NCBI GenBank assembly: GCA_000442125.1
Contig: KE546971.1
Span: 188,583 to 252,582, forward strand
DNA length: 64,000 nt
Source of the DNA: Opeltia flavorubescens
Lineage: Eukaryota > Ascomycota > Lecanoromycetes > Teloschistales > Teloschistaceae
Direction of reading: 5' to 3'
Part shown: in pieces, positions 1 to 11,901 of the stretch
Numbering within the stretch: the first letter of the stretch is position 1
Layout of the letters: each line of letters begins with the position of its first letter
Notes under the pieces: model-generated
What the model was told of the DNA's origin: nothing
Databases searched by the model: none
What the model saw: only the letters and a program-made list of their open reading frames with translations
Position numbers and translations under genes: made by a program

Positions 1-288
1 TCAGTCTTGCAGCTACTTATTTGTACAGCAATTTTGATTTTTGTGAATGCCACCATACGCAGAATGGAATCGAGCACCCGAAAGAAGAAACAGCCAAAGG
101 AGAGATCTGAGCACCAATCACTGAACAATCTTTTTGGCCGTGCTCTTGCCACCAATGCCATGTCGTATTACTTCCTCCTCCCACATAGGCACAATCTCAT
201 CGCTAGATTCTTTCATGCATTTCCACCCAATAAGTGATAGTCGATGCAGAGGATCCGACTCGGGCGGTACGGGACTCTATTCCCTCAA

Positions 289-1334
289 TTACGCACCCTC
301 CTCGTCATCACCGATACGGAGAGTGCCCTCCTTGCCAAGTCCGTTAGCCCAGAAGCCATCAATGGAAGCTGAGCTGGAGAAGTTGTCATGAGTGAAGAGA
401 AGCCAGAAGCCGAAGACAGGCTTGGCAAGGATGTCAAGGACGGCGTAGGCAATGATCTCAGAGTCCACATTGATGTTGCGGGAGCCATCAGCAATACCCC
501 AGATACTAGTTGCAATCAGCTTGTATATCAAGTGATGATGATGAACAGGGAGACTTACATTGGGTAGACAGTCCAGAGGATCAAAGTGAAACCACCAATA
601 GCAGCAAAGAAGGTGGCAGTCTTGTTATCCTTCTGCTTGGCGGTTGCGCGACCGTTAAGAGCAACCTGATAGATGATGACCAAGTAGGCAAGGCAGGCCA
701 TGGCATACCAACCCCATTTGGCAGACTCATCAACCTTGAAGGCAGCGAACAGACCAGTGAGGATCATGATGATGTCAGCAACGATGGCGACAAGAATGCT
801 AGCACCGTTCAAGCCAGCCAAGAAGGCAAGGTCAAGAAGGAGGAGTGGGGTGGTGACGCTCCAGTCAACATAACGTGCCCAGTAAACCTCGCGGTAGACG
901 GTGTCATAAGTATCTGGGAAGTGCTTCTGGGTGTGCTTGATCAAGATCTTGTTCTCTCCAATACCATCACCCACTGCCATGGCGTAGTAGGAGAGCGTAG
1001 CAAAGGTGGTGATGAATGCAGTCAAGATGTGGAACAAGCGTTTTTGCTGGAAGCTGTGAGCTTGAGTTTCAGAGTTAATGAACTATGACGACTTACAACT
1101 GGCACACGGAAGGCCATGATGTAGAAGGCAATAGACGAGAGCAGCATGACCACGAAAACCACCCTGTCAGTAATCAGCGGAATGTTAGATAATAGATCGA
1201 TCAAAGATAGCTCACCATAGTGTTCGATTGCCAGTTTCGGTGGCCACCTGGTAGATGGGGGTGTCGCCTGGAACGACGGTGGGCATGGGCAGAGTAGCCG
1301 AGTGCTTCTTGAGAGCTTCGACGGGATCAATCAT
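289..1334 (-). CDS. Fungal rhodopsin, probable light-driven proton pump
   Basis: Seven-helix retinal protein of the microbial rhodopsin family, 296 residues. Exons on the minus strand are 1334-1216, 1163-1097, 1046-559 and 505-289. All introns are GT-AG and the joined frame is open. Helix C reads RYVDWSVTTPLLLLD, so R120, D123 and D134 align with bacteriorhodopsin R82, D85 and D96. Helix G reads LDILAKPVFG, with D249 and Schiff-base lysine K253 at the spacing of D212 and K216. Keeping both the acceptor and the donor aspartate is typical of the pumping class (Leptosphaeria rhodopsin, CarO) rather than the lysine-less ORP/Yro2 class. The start at 1334 is preferred because it gives a short soluble N-terminus before helix A. 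Family assignment is firm; pumping is inferred from residues. Confidence 0.93.
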
Positions 1335-3665
1335 ATTGGCGATATGATAATGAGTTGATGATTAAATTGATAATTGAGTATCCTCTAGACGTTCAGAAGC
1401 TGATGTCGAGGAGGTATGATTGTGAAAGGTGGGAGGAGCAGAGAGCAACAAGAAGCATGAGAGGCAACAACAGAGGAGTAGCCGCTAGCGTTGCGCCAAG
1501 AATGTTTTTGAGCTTCTGATTGGGTGGATAAAGATTGCGGGGTCTGCAAGCTGTGGACTGAGGGTTCGAGCAGGTTTTGGGGTCGAGGCTTGTGCCGTCA
1601 ATTCGGTCATTCCTTCCCCACCTTCAAGCAGCATGACAAACTGTCTCCTTCCTGGCTAGTGGGGCATGTCTATTACGGGTGCAATAGACAGATTAGTACC
1701 TCGAAGCGCCATCGTAAAGATAAGAGCCAATGATTGACCAGTGCCATTGTTGTCCGCAGCAATTTTGACACCATATCAATACCGAAAAGCGAATGTCGTT
1801 GCATATAAAGCTTTGGCCGCCATGCAGGAGACGGACCTGACTACAAGCTGCAAGGACTAGGAAGCTCTCAAAGTATCTGGGGTACAAGAGAATACATCAT
1901 CAGATCGAGTAGCCTCCTCGATCTAGCCTGGTTCACTTGCCACTTCATCTAGAACAACCCGATACCAATCTTCGCGCTGCAATAATGGAATCGTCTGGCG
2001 CTACTGGGCTCGGCCATGGTCACACCACCTGCTTCCCCCGCTTTACATGATACGCTCCCGAGGCTCTACGCATGGACTTATGTCAGCACATCTCCTGTAG
2101 GCTGTCGGAGCGGCCTGGATCTCTAGATCTGGACCGAAGTTGGCCGCCCCGAGTACAGCAGATGATACTCTTGGTGCCTCCAGATGGATTTCATTGAGAC
2201 ATTTATCAAAAAGTACCTTGTATCGACTGTCAGCCTCAATTCTGAGCGATCATGCATTGCAATAAGGACGTCCAATTCCCAGCGGCGATAGGTGTGTTCC
2301 TGGTATAGTTTACTTGGCACTGGACCAAAAGATCTTCTGCCCCGCGAGGGTCCTCATCATGTGACATTTGGTGGAAGGTAGTTACCAGAAAGGGAGTCTT
2401 CTCTTTCCTAAAAGATTCATTTCTTCTCTGCTTTGTTTCTTGTATCTTTCTGATCAATCATTGAGCGTGACCGAAATCGAGCCATTAACAATCCAACCAC
2501 ATCCGACAAGCTTTTCAATTTTCTCCGCTGTATGCAATTCAAAATCAGTGATTTTCAGTCACGATTTCTGGAGACATAAAAAGCCATCAATGTATTTTCT
2601 ATTTAACAAGTTTTCGACTGCTGCTTAGCCTTGACCGCGTGCTCAGAGTTGACGAGTGCGACCCTTTCTTCTCCAACTACTCCAAAGTCAAGAATCTTCG
2701 CACAACGTGGATTTTGGACCTATTTAAAGCAAATTCTTGAATGGATATCTCTACCCTGGCCATCGCACTGAAAATAGGAGTGTGCCAAGGCGATTAGTGC
2801 CGTACGTGGCCAGGGACGAGATACTTGACGATACTTACGATAGGCAGCCTGCAAGTCGGATTCGGCACCGGTCATCCGACGCCCCAATTCCCCGGGAGAA
2901 ACACGAATGGCGCGCCATCCTTGTCGCTTTCTGTGGTCGTCCGTGAAATAGGGTACATAGCAAGGCCTTTTAGACTGGTTTCAATGACTGTTTCGGCGAG
3001 TGCAGACGATGAATAGCCTCTGCTTTCAAGAACAGTATGCATGCTCTTATCTATGGTAAATTTCTTCATCGCTATAGGTCGACAGATGCTGCGGTCGACA
3101 GATGCGGTGGTTGATAATGCAGCTAATATGCACCGCCCAGAAACCTTTGTATTGTCGTGTGTGATTCATCACACACAATGTCCAATACTTATCAATATCA
3201 CTCATACAGGGTTTGATGAAATGGATATCAAGGATGAAATTGACGAAATTGAAAAGGCAAGGGCAAGGCAAGAATAAGGAGCAAATAACTCCTAATTCGC
3301 GCGGATGTGCTGTATCATCTTCGATGGGTGACTGCATCCATCTTGGGTCTTGAGTCAGGCATTTCAATTCAGCCTCGATGCAAAGTCACATCACGGCGAG
3401 ACATAACAGTGAAACCTAGCAGCCTAATAGATCAAGCTCCTGCCCTCCGTTCGAATTGCTTCTTCTTCACTTCCATGAAACCTTCTCCAGAGAATTCTAA
3501 TACCATACGGACCCCACTGTATCACAGGTCGACCCCTTTCATTTTCATTTCGAGTAGTCAGGCCTTCTCGAGTCACTTAAATCTTGGTTGATATTACAGC
3601 CTCATGCGTCCATTACGTAGTGGTCTAGGCCAGATTCTCGGGACAGAGATCGCTTAATCATAACT
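1335..3665. other. Gene-free stretch upstream of the rhodopsin
   Basis: About 2.3 kb with only short ORFs (under 110 codons) on either strand, none with recognisable domains, good splice sites or coding-like composition. It must hold the rhodopsin promoter on its left side and the promoter of the interrupted gene on its right. A 12-base tandem motif, GTCGACAGATGC, occurs twice near 3078-3105. I see nothing else to annotate. Confidence 0.5.
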
Positions 3666-6242
3666 ATGTCAAGACAAAAAGAGATTGCGGCCCGATCCCT
3701 TAACCTTGTGGCTCGCAACATTGATCTCGTCTCGACACTCGTCGATGCAACAAGCGCTCCTGGAGGTTTACTTAACCTAGGAATACAGCTCGGCGAATGG
3801 CTGCAACATGAAAAAGTGAACCGACATGAACTGAAAGATTGTTTTGAAAGTGCCTCTGGCTTAGCCTGGCCCAACAGGAATGGCGAATTGTTTCAAGATA
3901 AAGTCAGAAGAAAGTGTGCCCCCAAGCCTATCCTTCCGCTCTTCTTACAACATTCGGGCTCATTGGGACGGTTGTTGGTATTTGATGAAGCGTTGTGCTG
4001 GATTGTCTCCACTACTGGCTGTTTGCTCAATTATCACAAGGAGGCTTGGGTGACCGAAATAATCACCAATATTATTGCTGGGTCGCAGCCTGAAAGCCAA
4101 TCCTCGCGCAAACCTCCATTCGAGGTTGGCAAAATCCAAATACATTTAATTATCAGGAAAATTGTATCAAGCGTTTGGTACAACATCGTCAACCCAGGGA
4201 CTAGAACCATAGGTCTTCCTGATGTCCTAGCCAATGTCTGCACTACACGGCATCATTTACCGCCTGAACTTGTGGGCCGTGTTATTGTGGCTCTTCAGTC
4301 ACGTAGGTCACAAATAGTCATTCGAAGTCCGATGTTATATCAAAACCTAACATTGCGGTTGCTCCATCATTTCCATGGCCGATAGGTCGTCACCGTAAGT
4401 GGCAAAATCATTTATCAAATGGATTTGGGTCGTACAAATACGCAGCGAAATGGATACGACTTAGAGCTTAGAGTGGCATCCTTTTGCCAATCATCGACTG
4501 GGCGGACAGAGCAAAACAAACAGATATGTTCACCCCCTCAAAATAACCACATTGAAGTCCTGGGAAATGTTGCCGACAATTTTGAGGGTTTCTTGGACGA
4601 GAAAATTCCAGACCCGAATAGCCTTCCCCAAACCGATGCTCAGACCAGACAGGAGCTCTATAATCCGAAGCCCATGACACAAATAGGGAGGCTTCCCGAG
4701 TCGGCCAGAATCTGGATAAGGTGTACGGCTCAGGAAATCATGCGATGGCTTCTGAACCTCTCGATTTCAAGCGCAGAAGATGTTGAGAACTATCAGTTCC
4801 ATGTCAACATGAACCAGCAAGCCGATTCAGATATCTCAAGGCCAGCCTTGAAGATTTTCGACATTCTCAAGAGAATGCCGGCGATCCTGAATAAGATGTG
4901 GGGCGACTGTCCACCCTCTATAGTCGTTACAGAACCGATCGAAGACGGAAGCCGTGACGAGGTAGACTCCGCCACCCCTCCCGCCAACAAGAGTCAGAAA
5001 GGACAGCCATATCCTAGGCTGGAAAGCCTTCTACCATATTTTCCCATCCTACGAGATCTGGCGAACAAAGTACAGATCTATTGAGAATGTATCATATGTA
5101 AGGCACCAAGTACTGACAAGAGAATATGTAAGACTATAAGAGGAGGTTGCTTTCGGCACTTCGCACTTTCAGAAGTGTTGATCCTGCTTTCCGACGCAGT
5201 AGCCGACGCCTTTGGGGCAGATGACACCTCCGCTAGAAGGGACAACGATGCTTTGGTTGGCTTGATGACAATCATATTACTTGGAATAGTCGAGGACAAA
5301 TCTATTGACTGGAACTCCTGGTTCTGTCTAGCCGGCAGCGTCCTACTAGGCTGTCCTTTCCGAGGAGACTGCCCGGATTGGCTTGCAGTTTCTGCAGGAC
5401 CAATCTGTGCACTGCAGTATGGCAGTTTAGCTGCAGTTGCCGGATGGCTGGATATGAACAAAGAGCTAAAAGTCCATGGTAGCTTTTCTTTGAACTACGG
5501 GGAAGGTAAGCTAGGAACGATCAGCGGAGATTACAAGGATAATGAGTTCCGGGGGATAGTCAGTGACTTCGCCATTGTTCAGACGGAAGAAACGCAAAGA
5601 ACTACCAGCTATAATGAATCGCACCCAAAGGAGCCTGACCGCAATTGGTCCGAAACGTGCGATCTGACCGATCAATCGAAAGCCGAAAGCGATTGTATCC
5701 TCATATCGCTTCCCCGCGAACGGTACGACGGGTACAGACTTCTCACAAGAGTGAAATCGAATACGCATTCTAGGATTGTCCATCCCACAATGGCCATAGT
5801 CAACATTGCTGCAGACATCCCATCATTGCCCAGCGCACACGATTGCACCGAGCACGCGGGTCACGGGCAGAGCTTGTCTTTGCCAAAGACAATGACACTG
5901 TATTCCTTCGATGAAGTGCTAGGCAGGTGGCCGGAAGCTGGCAAACCAGATCTTTCCAACTGTTCTATGTCAGCCTTCTTGGACACGGATCTGAAGGTCA
6001 ACGTTGCATATTCATTATTGACCAAGGTTCCATCGTTAGACGACCAGCAAAAAGGACGTATTATAGCTATATCGACTTCTAAAGAACCATGCGTCGAATG
6101 CATGAAAGGGTATTTCAAGAAGCACAGCGCCCGCAAAAACAAGTCCATGTACATCATCAATACTGCGTCGCATACACCACATCGGCATCTTGCCATCATG
6201 GCCACTGGACTAGGCGACTGCTCTGGCGTCAATCACTCATGA
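3666..6242 (+). pseudogene. Interrupted large gene with a possible deaminase-like C-terminal region
   Basis: A long stretch that stays coding-like in a single frame over about 2.6 kb but is interrupted about twice, so it looks like a broken or decaying gene; short in-frame introns may account for part of this. The N-terminal two thirds have no domain I recognise. A cysteine-rich patch with a CxxC lies near 5085-5150. Near the end, TSKEPCVEC (about 6075-6101) resembles the zinc-binding PCxxC motif of the nucleotide-deaminase superfamily, in particular the SKxxCxxC form seen in the OTT_1508-like families of fungi. A VHPTMA motif about 100 residues earlier (near 5778-5795) sits where an HAE motif would be expected, but the glutamate is absent. 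The deaminase link is a weak inference; the gene is otherwise unrecognised. Confidence 0.45.
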
Positions 6243-7862
6243 GGTAGGTTGAGATGTCTTGCGTACGTGTACTGATCGTTGCTAATGGAGTAGCGTCCCA
6301 GGTAGTGTGGTTGTCTCTACAACAGTATACGACCATGGTACTGGGAGGCTCTTGAATATAGGAGCAAGCTCCCTTGTCGATGTTCGAAGAGGAAGTGAAT
6401 TTCGATTTTTGCTTCCGTCGCAAGGATTTCTCTATCACGTTCACATAATAATCCATCGCATTTCACAATTATTAAACTTCGCTATGTTCGACTTGCTTTC
6501 GTTCCAAGAACCATCATCCTCTCCTATGGATACGATCTCACTGCTTGTACATTGCAATTTGCTCAAATCTGAATGAGGGATAAACTACAAGTATACTATT
6601 CTGCAATTGCTACTCAATGCTTGTGGAAGTATCTCTAGCCAATTTTGACGCATTCTTCGACTGACCATTGCTCCTGTCTCTTAAGTCCACTCGTCCACGA
6701 GGTGAAAATATTTGGGGTTGTGCGTTTGCGATGCAACATTGATAGAGGAATAGCACCAAGGGATCCGCTACGGTGTTAGCCTTGAAGTGAATTCTCCTCC
6801 GATATTTGACCTGCTCAGGCCCATGTTGCAAATAACTGCCCCCATGTATCCTCTTCCATCTATCCACCCAATTACTTGGTCATAGCCAGAATTCACATGA
6901 TTTAACACATGAAATAAAGTTTCCGTTTTTTGGATGCGCCTCCTTAATCTCCCTTGTAAGTATAATTCTCTCCAATAAGAGGTGTCCAATAGAGCGATTC
7001 GATGGTAGGGAAATTGAGAATAGAATTTACTTGAGTATCATTGGAGAAAACCACGCGATCAAATGAAATACCAAAACTTGGTTTTTTTTCTAAGGTAATA
7101 GAACGGAAATATGAAACTTCGGAGGTACGTTGTGTCAGTATGCATGCAAATGCGCCAGTGAACCAGTGAACGACTGGGGTAACACCCGAGGAGATTGGAA
7201 AATGCAGCTAATCACCACTTTAGAAAATTTCAAAGTCGGGGTAAATCTCGAAGAGCTAGCAATCGTCTTGGAACTAAAAGCGGAGTTGACTGTTATTGTT
7301 GTCCACTATAGAATGAAGGGGACGAAAGAACAAAGAAAATTGAAATAAGGAACAATGCGTAACGAAGAACAATGCTATTACCCTATACATTCATTACACC
7401 GGTCAAAGCCCAATAATTCAGATGATATAAGGTGAGCAAAGTTGACGCGCTAGGGCGACTACTTCGTTGGTCTAGCAAAGGCAATTCGTTGCCCACAAAC
7501 TCGCGTTCTTTGCACAAGTCAAATCGATAGGTCGATTCGTTGCATAACGAAAGATTGGAACCACGAATTAGAGTTCGTCGCACAGGCTAAGTCGATAGGT
7601 CGAGTCCTGTTTGCGTCATCTCTTGCGGTGCGCACCGTGTTGTCGTCCAACATTTCGAGTCTTCACTTTTCAATATTCAATCCATTGCATCTTTCCATGA
7701 CATTCGTTTAAGAAACAGAAACCTCCAATAACCTCATCTACGACTGCGCAGCTTGTTACACCACGGCTGCCCACTGCACGAGAGCTGTCTGTAGCCTACT
7801 GTCGTTTACCAACCTTCCGACGTTATACAAACCAATCTTGCAGAGCGGCTCTGGCCAGCAGC
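6243..7862. other. Intergenic region, promoter of the zinc transporter
   Basis: About 1.6 kb with no supportable gene; the ORFs present are short and lack domains. The right end is the promoter and 5' leader of the ZIP transporter and carries an imperfect direct repeat, listed separately. A short T-rich run lies near 7082-7090. Confidence 0.5.
7499..7614. repeat. Imperfect direct repeat in the zinc-transporter promoter
   Basis: Two related units, about 7499-7543 and 7566-7614, share TCGATAGGTCGA exactly (7524-7535 and 7592-7603, 68 bases apart). Similar preceding bases read GCACAAGTCAAA in one and GCACAGGCTAA in the other. The shared core is itself nearly palindromic. The repeat lies about 250-350 bases upstream of the ZIP start codon, so it may be a duplicated regulator binding site. 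It is not the yeast Zap1 consensus. Confidence 0.55.
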
Positions 7863-8969
7863 ATGGCTGCAGAATTCTCCGCGCCTTCTTGCGATGCAGG
7901 AAACGAATTTGACGGCCGAATTGGCCTTCGAATTTCTGCCATCTTCGTCATCCTAGTCGGCTCGCTGTTTGGTAAGTCGTGTGATTCCATGTTATCTTGG
8001 TAAGACCATCGACTAATACTAACTGTTGTAGGTGCTGCTTTTCCTGTTTACGCTGCCCGAAACAAAGGCGTCAGTGTCCCGCAATGGGCGTTTTTCATTG
8101 CCAAATACTTCGGTTCCGGCGTCATCATCGCGACAGCATTTATCCATCTGCTTGCACCCGCCCACGAGGCTCTCACCGACCCATGCCTCACTGGTCCCAT
8201 TACCGAGTACTCTTGGGTCGAAGGCATTGCCCTCATGACTGTCTTTGTCCTCTTCTTCACCGAGCTCATGGCTATGCGCTTCGCTATCTTCGACCACGAC
8301 CATGCGTCTCCCGAGAACCAGCTTGAGGCTCGAGTTCCAGAATCTGACCAACGCAAGTTCAGCAGCGCCTCAGCTCATGCGCCAGGCGAAGACCACCTTG
8401 GTCACAACCGTCATCACATCAACCATGACGATGACGGTGATGAGGATCACCATCACGGTACAAATCATGTCGAAGACTACGCTGCACAAATGGTCGCGAT
8501 CTTCATTCTGGAGTTCGGTGTCATCTTCCACTCCATATTCGTTGGACTCACTCTCGCGGTTGCTGGCAAAGAATTCAACACTCTATACGTTGTCTTAGTG
8601 TTCCACCAGACGTTTGAAGGCCTCGGCCTCGGATCCCGTTTGGCAGTCACTCCATGGCCAAAGAGCAAGCGATGGACGCCTTACATACTTGCTGTTTCCT
8701 ATGCCTTCTCAACGCCAGTGGCATTGGCTGTGGGGTTGGGGGTCAGGCAAACCTATGCGCCTGGCAGTCAAAAAGCATTGATACTCAACGGCGTCTTTGA
8801 CTCCATCTCAGCTGGAATACTGCTCTATACAGGCCTAGTGGAACTGATGGCGCATGAGTTCATGTTCAGTCCGACAATGAGGAGGGCGTCGCTGAAAGTC
8901 GTATTGAGCGCATTTGGTGTGATGTTCCTAGGGGCCGGGCTCATGGCTTTGTTGGGGAAGTGGGCCTGA
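7863..8969 (+). CDS. ZIP family plasma-membrane zinc transporter (Zrt1/Zrt2 type)
   Basis: Imports zinc (possibly iron) across the plasma membrane; 348 residues. Exons are 7863-7971 and 8032-8969, with a GTAAGT donor and an ideal TACTAAC branch site; the joined frame is open. The N-terminal residues FDGRIGLRISAIF begin helix I. Helices I-III follow (AKYFGSGVIIATAFIHLLAPA), then a cytoplasmic loop very rich in His and Asp (HHINHDDDGDEDHHH), the usual metal-sensing loop. Helix IV carries EFGVIFHSIFVGL and helix V has HQTFEGLGLG, the two His/Glu signature motifs of the ZIP pore. Length and order match fungal Zrt proteins. The start is the first ATG giving the expected short extracellular N-terminus. 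Family assignment is firm; high- versus low-affinity type is undecided. Confidence 0.95.
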
Positions 8970-9092
8970 ATGGATATGCTTTACCATAGGTTATGGGAGG
9001 GTGGATGACCTGTTAATACCCTGTATGACATTATGAAATAGATTGATTTACCATACAATGACCATGTGTATGTACTGCCGGTTACAATGTAG

Positions 9093-11321
9093 ATGATATC
9101 GATACCACGACTGTCAGTGTGTACCAGATTACTTGCATGTGCAAATGCATTTGTGCGCCGGCCGGCATCTACTAAGGGATTAGGGAATCTACGTCACCAG
9201 CCAATCTTTTCTCCACGAGTATGGACTTCGGCTGCCGTGAGCTTCGGAATTCCTGCATGTCCGAAAAGGATGCTCATACCATCCCTTCGCTTTACATCTA
9301 ACTTCAAACTTCTTGCTATACCGGTCCGTTTCCAATCCAGGAGCTTTACTGGGCGCCAACTCTTTCGAATGGCTTCGACTTTGCCCAAATTACCGGTCTT
9401 CAAAGCCATTGCCAATCACGACCCCAGTTCAATCGCCGTCATTCATTGTGCGTCTGGACGACGGTTCACATATGGACAACTGCTCAAAGATGTCACCGAC
9501 AGTCGGGAAAAACTGGTACAGTCTGCTGCTGGACAGAGACTAGACGGGCAGAGGATAGCATTCCTCGTTGAAAACAGTTACGACTATGTAGGTGCGACGC
9601 TGGTCACGGCACCAGTGAAGCAATTCAGTACAATTGATACTTTATAGTGACATTACTCTCAATCCTCGGTAGCCACGGTATCGCTGTCCCTCTTTCTCCA
9701 AGCTTTCCTCCCAGCGAACTACGCTACATCCTAAACAACAGCGAGGCTTTGATGCTACTGTCGTCGGCAAAATTCCAAGCAAAAGCAGACGAAGTACTCA
9801 AAGAAGGACTGGAAAAAACGCCAATTTCAAGTAATGTCGAGAAGAAGTTTGAGGGCAGTCAATCAAGCGAAACTGTGCAGCTAGAGAACAGCCCAGATAC
9901 TCAAGGTGGGATGATGCTCTATACGTCCGGAACAACCAGTCGACCGGTAAATAACATCATCCTATCCCCATTGAACAAAATCTGACATACCTACAGAAAG
10001 GTGTATTACTTCCAGAATCCGCCCTCACCGCCCAAAGCCAGTCGCTCATGCAAGCTTGGAACTACACCCCCCGAGACCACCTACTCCATGTTCTTCCCCT
10101 TCATCACATCCACGGCACGGTCAATGCCGTATTGACACCTCTCTTCGCCGGTTCTACAATCGAGTTTCTCTTTCCCTTCAATGTTCAAGCGGTCTGGGAA
10201 CGACTTGCCGCTCCTTTCGCCTCCGATGAAAGCAAGCAGAAAGACAAGATAACATTCCTTACCGTCGTCCCAACGATCTACAATCGCCTCCTTTCCTCAA
10301 ATCCAGCTCTAGACGAGCCCCTACAAAAAGCCATCAAGGAGGCTCTTCTGCCAACAAACCTTCGTCTGAACATATCAGGATCTGCCGCGCTGCCTACCCC
10401 GACAAAATCAGCATGGACAGAGCTCAGTGGCGGCAATGTTCTACTCGAACGCTATGGAATGACCGAAGTGGGTATGGCACTAAGCTGCGGTCTTGATTTT
10501 AAAGATCGAGTTGACGGAAGTGTCGGATGGCCATTACCATTTGTGGAAGCGAGACTCGTCGATACAGAAGACAAAGAAGTCATCAAGTCGGGCGAAGAAA
10601 TCACCGCCGATGGTAAGGAGAGGGAGGGTGAGATCCAGCTCCGCGGTCCGACAGTCTTCAAAGAATATTGGCGAAATCCTCAGGCTACGGCGGATGAATT
10701 TGTAGACGACGATGATGGGAAAGGGAGATGGTTCAAGACTGGAGATGTGGCTACGCGCAGAGTGGTCGAGAGTGCCGGCAAAAGCGGTGAAGAATGGGCG
10801 AAAGGACCAATGTACTTCATTCGGGGGCGAAAGAGCGTGGATATCATCAAGAGCGGAGGAGAAAAAGTCTCAGCGTTGGAGATCGAGAGGGAACTACTGT
10901 CACTGTGAGTTTAGGATGGCCCCTTTACCACAGAAACTTTACTAATTCCCCTATCTATAGACCTCAGATCTCGGAAGCCGCCGTCGTGGGTGTCACATCT
11001 GCTCAGTGGGGTCAGAAAGTCGCCGCAATCGTCGTCCTTGATCCCGACCATGCAAAATCTGGCCGTGGAGGTAAAACATGGGGTGTCATGGATATGAGAC
11101 GTGCCTTAAAAGACAGGCTGGCGAATTATAAGATCCCGCAGGAATTGAAGGTTTTGGATAGTATTCCAAAGAATGCAATGGGGAAGGGTAAGCTCCCTTT
11201 CTTTCTTACAAGTCAATGACATCCCATGCGGTGAAAACGCAAGAAGATCATTGCTGACATTTGCTTTTGGGTAGTCAATAAGAAAAGTCTGGTAAAGGAG
11301 GTCTTCGGAGACGAGGCATAA
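9093..11321 (+). CDS. Malonyl-CoA/methylmalonyl-CoA synthetase, ACSF3-like acyl-CoA synthetase
   Basis: AMP-forming ligase that activates malonate (or methylmalonate) with ATP and CoA, probably in mitochondria; 659 residues. Exons are 9093-9591, 9648-9946, 9997-10904, 10961-11187 and 11275-11321; all junction phases agree. The adenylate loop YTSGTTSRPKGV spans the second intron. Later motifs are LPLHHIHGTVN, ERYGMTEVGMALS (the ACSF3 form of the A5 core), GEIQLRGPTVFKEYW, WFKTGDVA, IRGRKSVDIIKSGGEKVSALEIE and PKNAMGK with the C-terminal catalytic lysine. The first 90 residues are rich in Arg and Ser and poor in acid, like a mitochondrial presequence. An internal ATG at 9369 (MASTLPKLP) could give a cytosolic form. 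It starts only 123 bases after the zinc transporter ends. Confidence 0.9.
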
Positions 11322-11901
11322 GGAAGTTTCAACAAAGAACCCCTGTATCTGATACGGACTGAGTTTACTGTATGATGTACTTTATTGACGCCATGAGGCG
11401 GATGTTCACCAGCTATGATTACTGGTCGGGCAACGGAGGAAAGGCTCATCAACCGCAAATCCATTTTGTATACATTTTCCTCTATCAATTCCTCAATTCA
11501 TGTACTTGATAGACTCTTCGCTATAATTCCCCAAATGGTTTCCCCTTCCTCTGTTTCAAGTACTGCTCGACTCGCCGGTAATGCCCGCGGGCTAACCCAG
11601 TATTCTGCAACCCTACGTACAGCTCGAATCCCCTTCAGACTGTTTGTGAACCGCAGACCGCCCACAAAGTGCGTGAGTTCTTGAGCAGCCACTCGGCTTT
11701 GAACTTTACGCAGATTATGGTCGTTGCAAAGCCTTCTGTCAGAAACCCAGTCGCGGGTACCGAAGCTGACAGGTCGGCCCTCCGAGACGCTGATAAAGCC
11801 AACAGAATTGGTGGTGGAGCTTGAGGCGAATAGTAACCTACCCCTTCACACATCCTCCCTAAATCCTTTCACACATTCCTCCCCAAATCCTCTCACACCC
11901 C
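11322..11901. other. Convergent 3' regions of ACSF3 and the BolA gene
   Basis: About 580 bases between two converging genes. No supported ORF. The right end is strongly C/T-rich on the plus strand, grading into the acidic low-complexity tail of the BolA reading frame. Confidence 0.5.

Noticed and set aside
510-1088. 192-codon plus-strand ORF
   Set aside because: It is antisense to the rhodopsin exons, whose residues match a known family in detail.
3078-3105. Tandem GTCGACAGATGC repeat as a regulatory array
   Set aside because: Only two units in a gene-free stretch, far from any start codon; too little to interpret.
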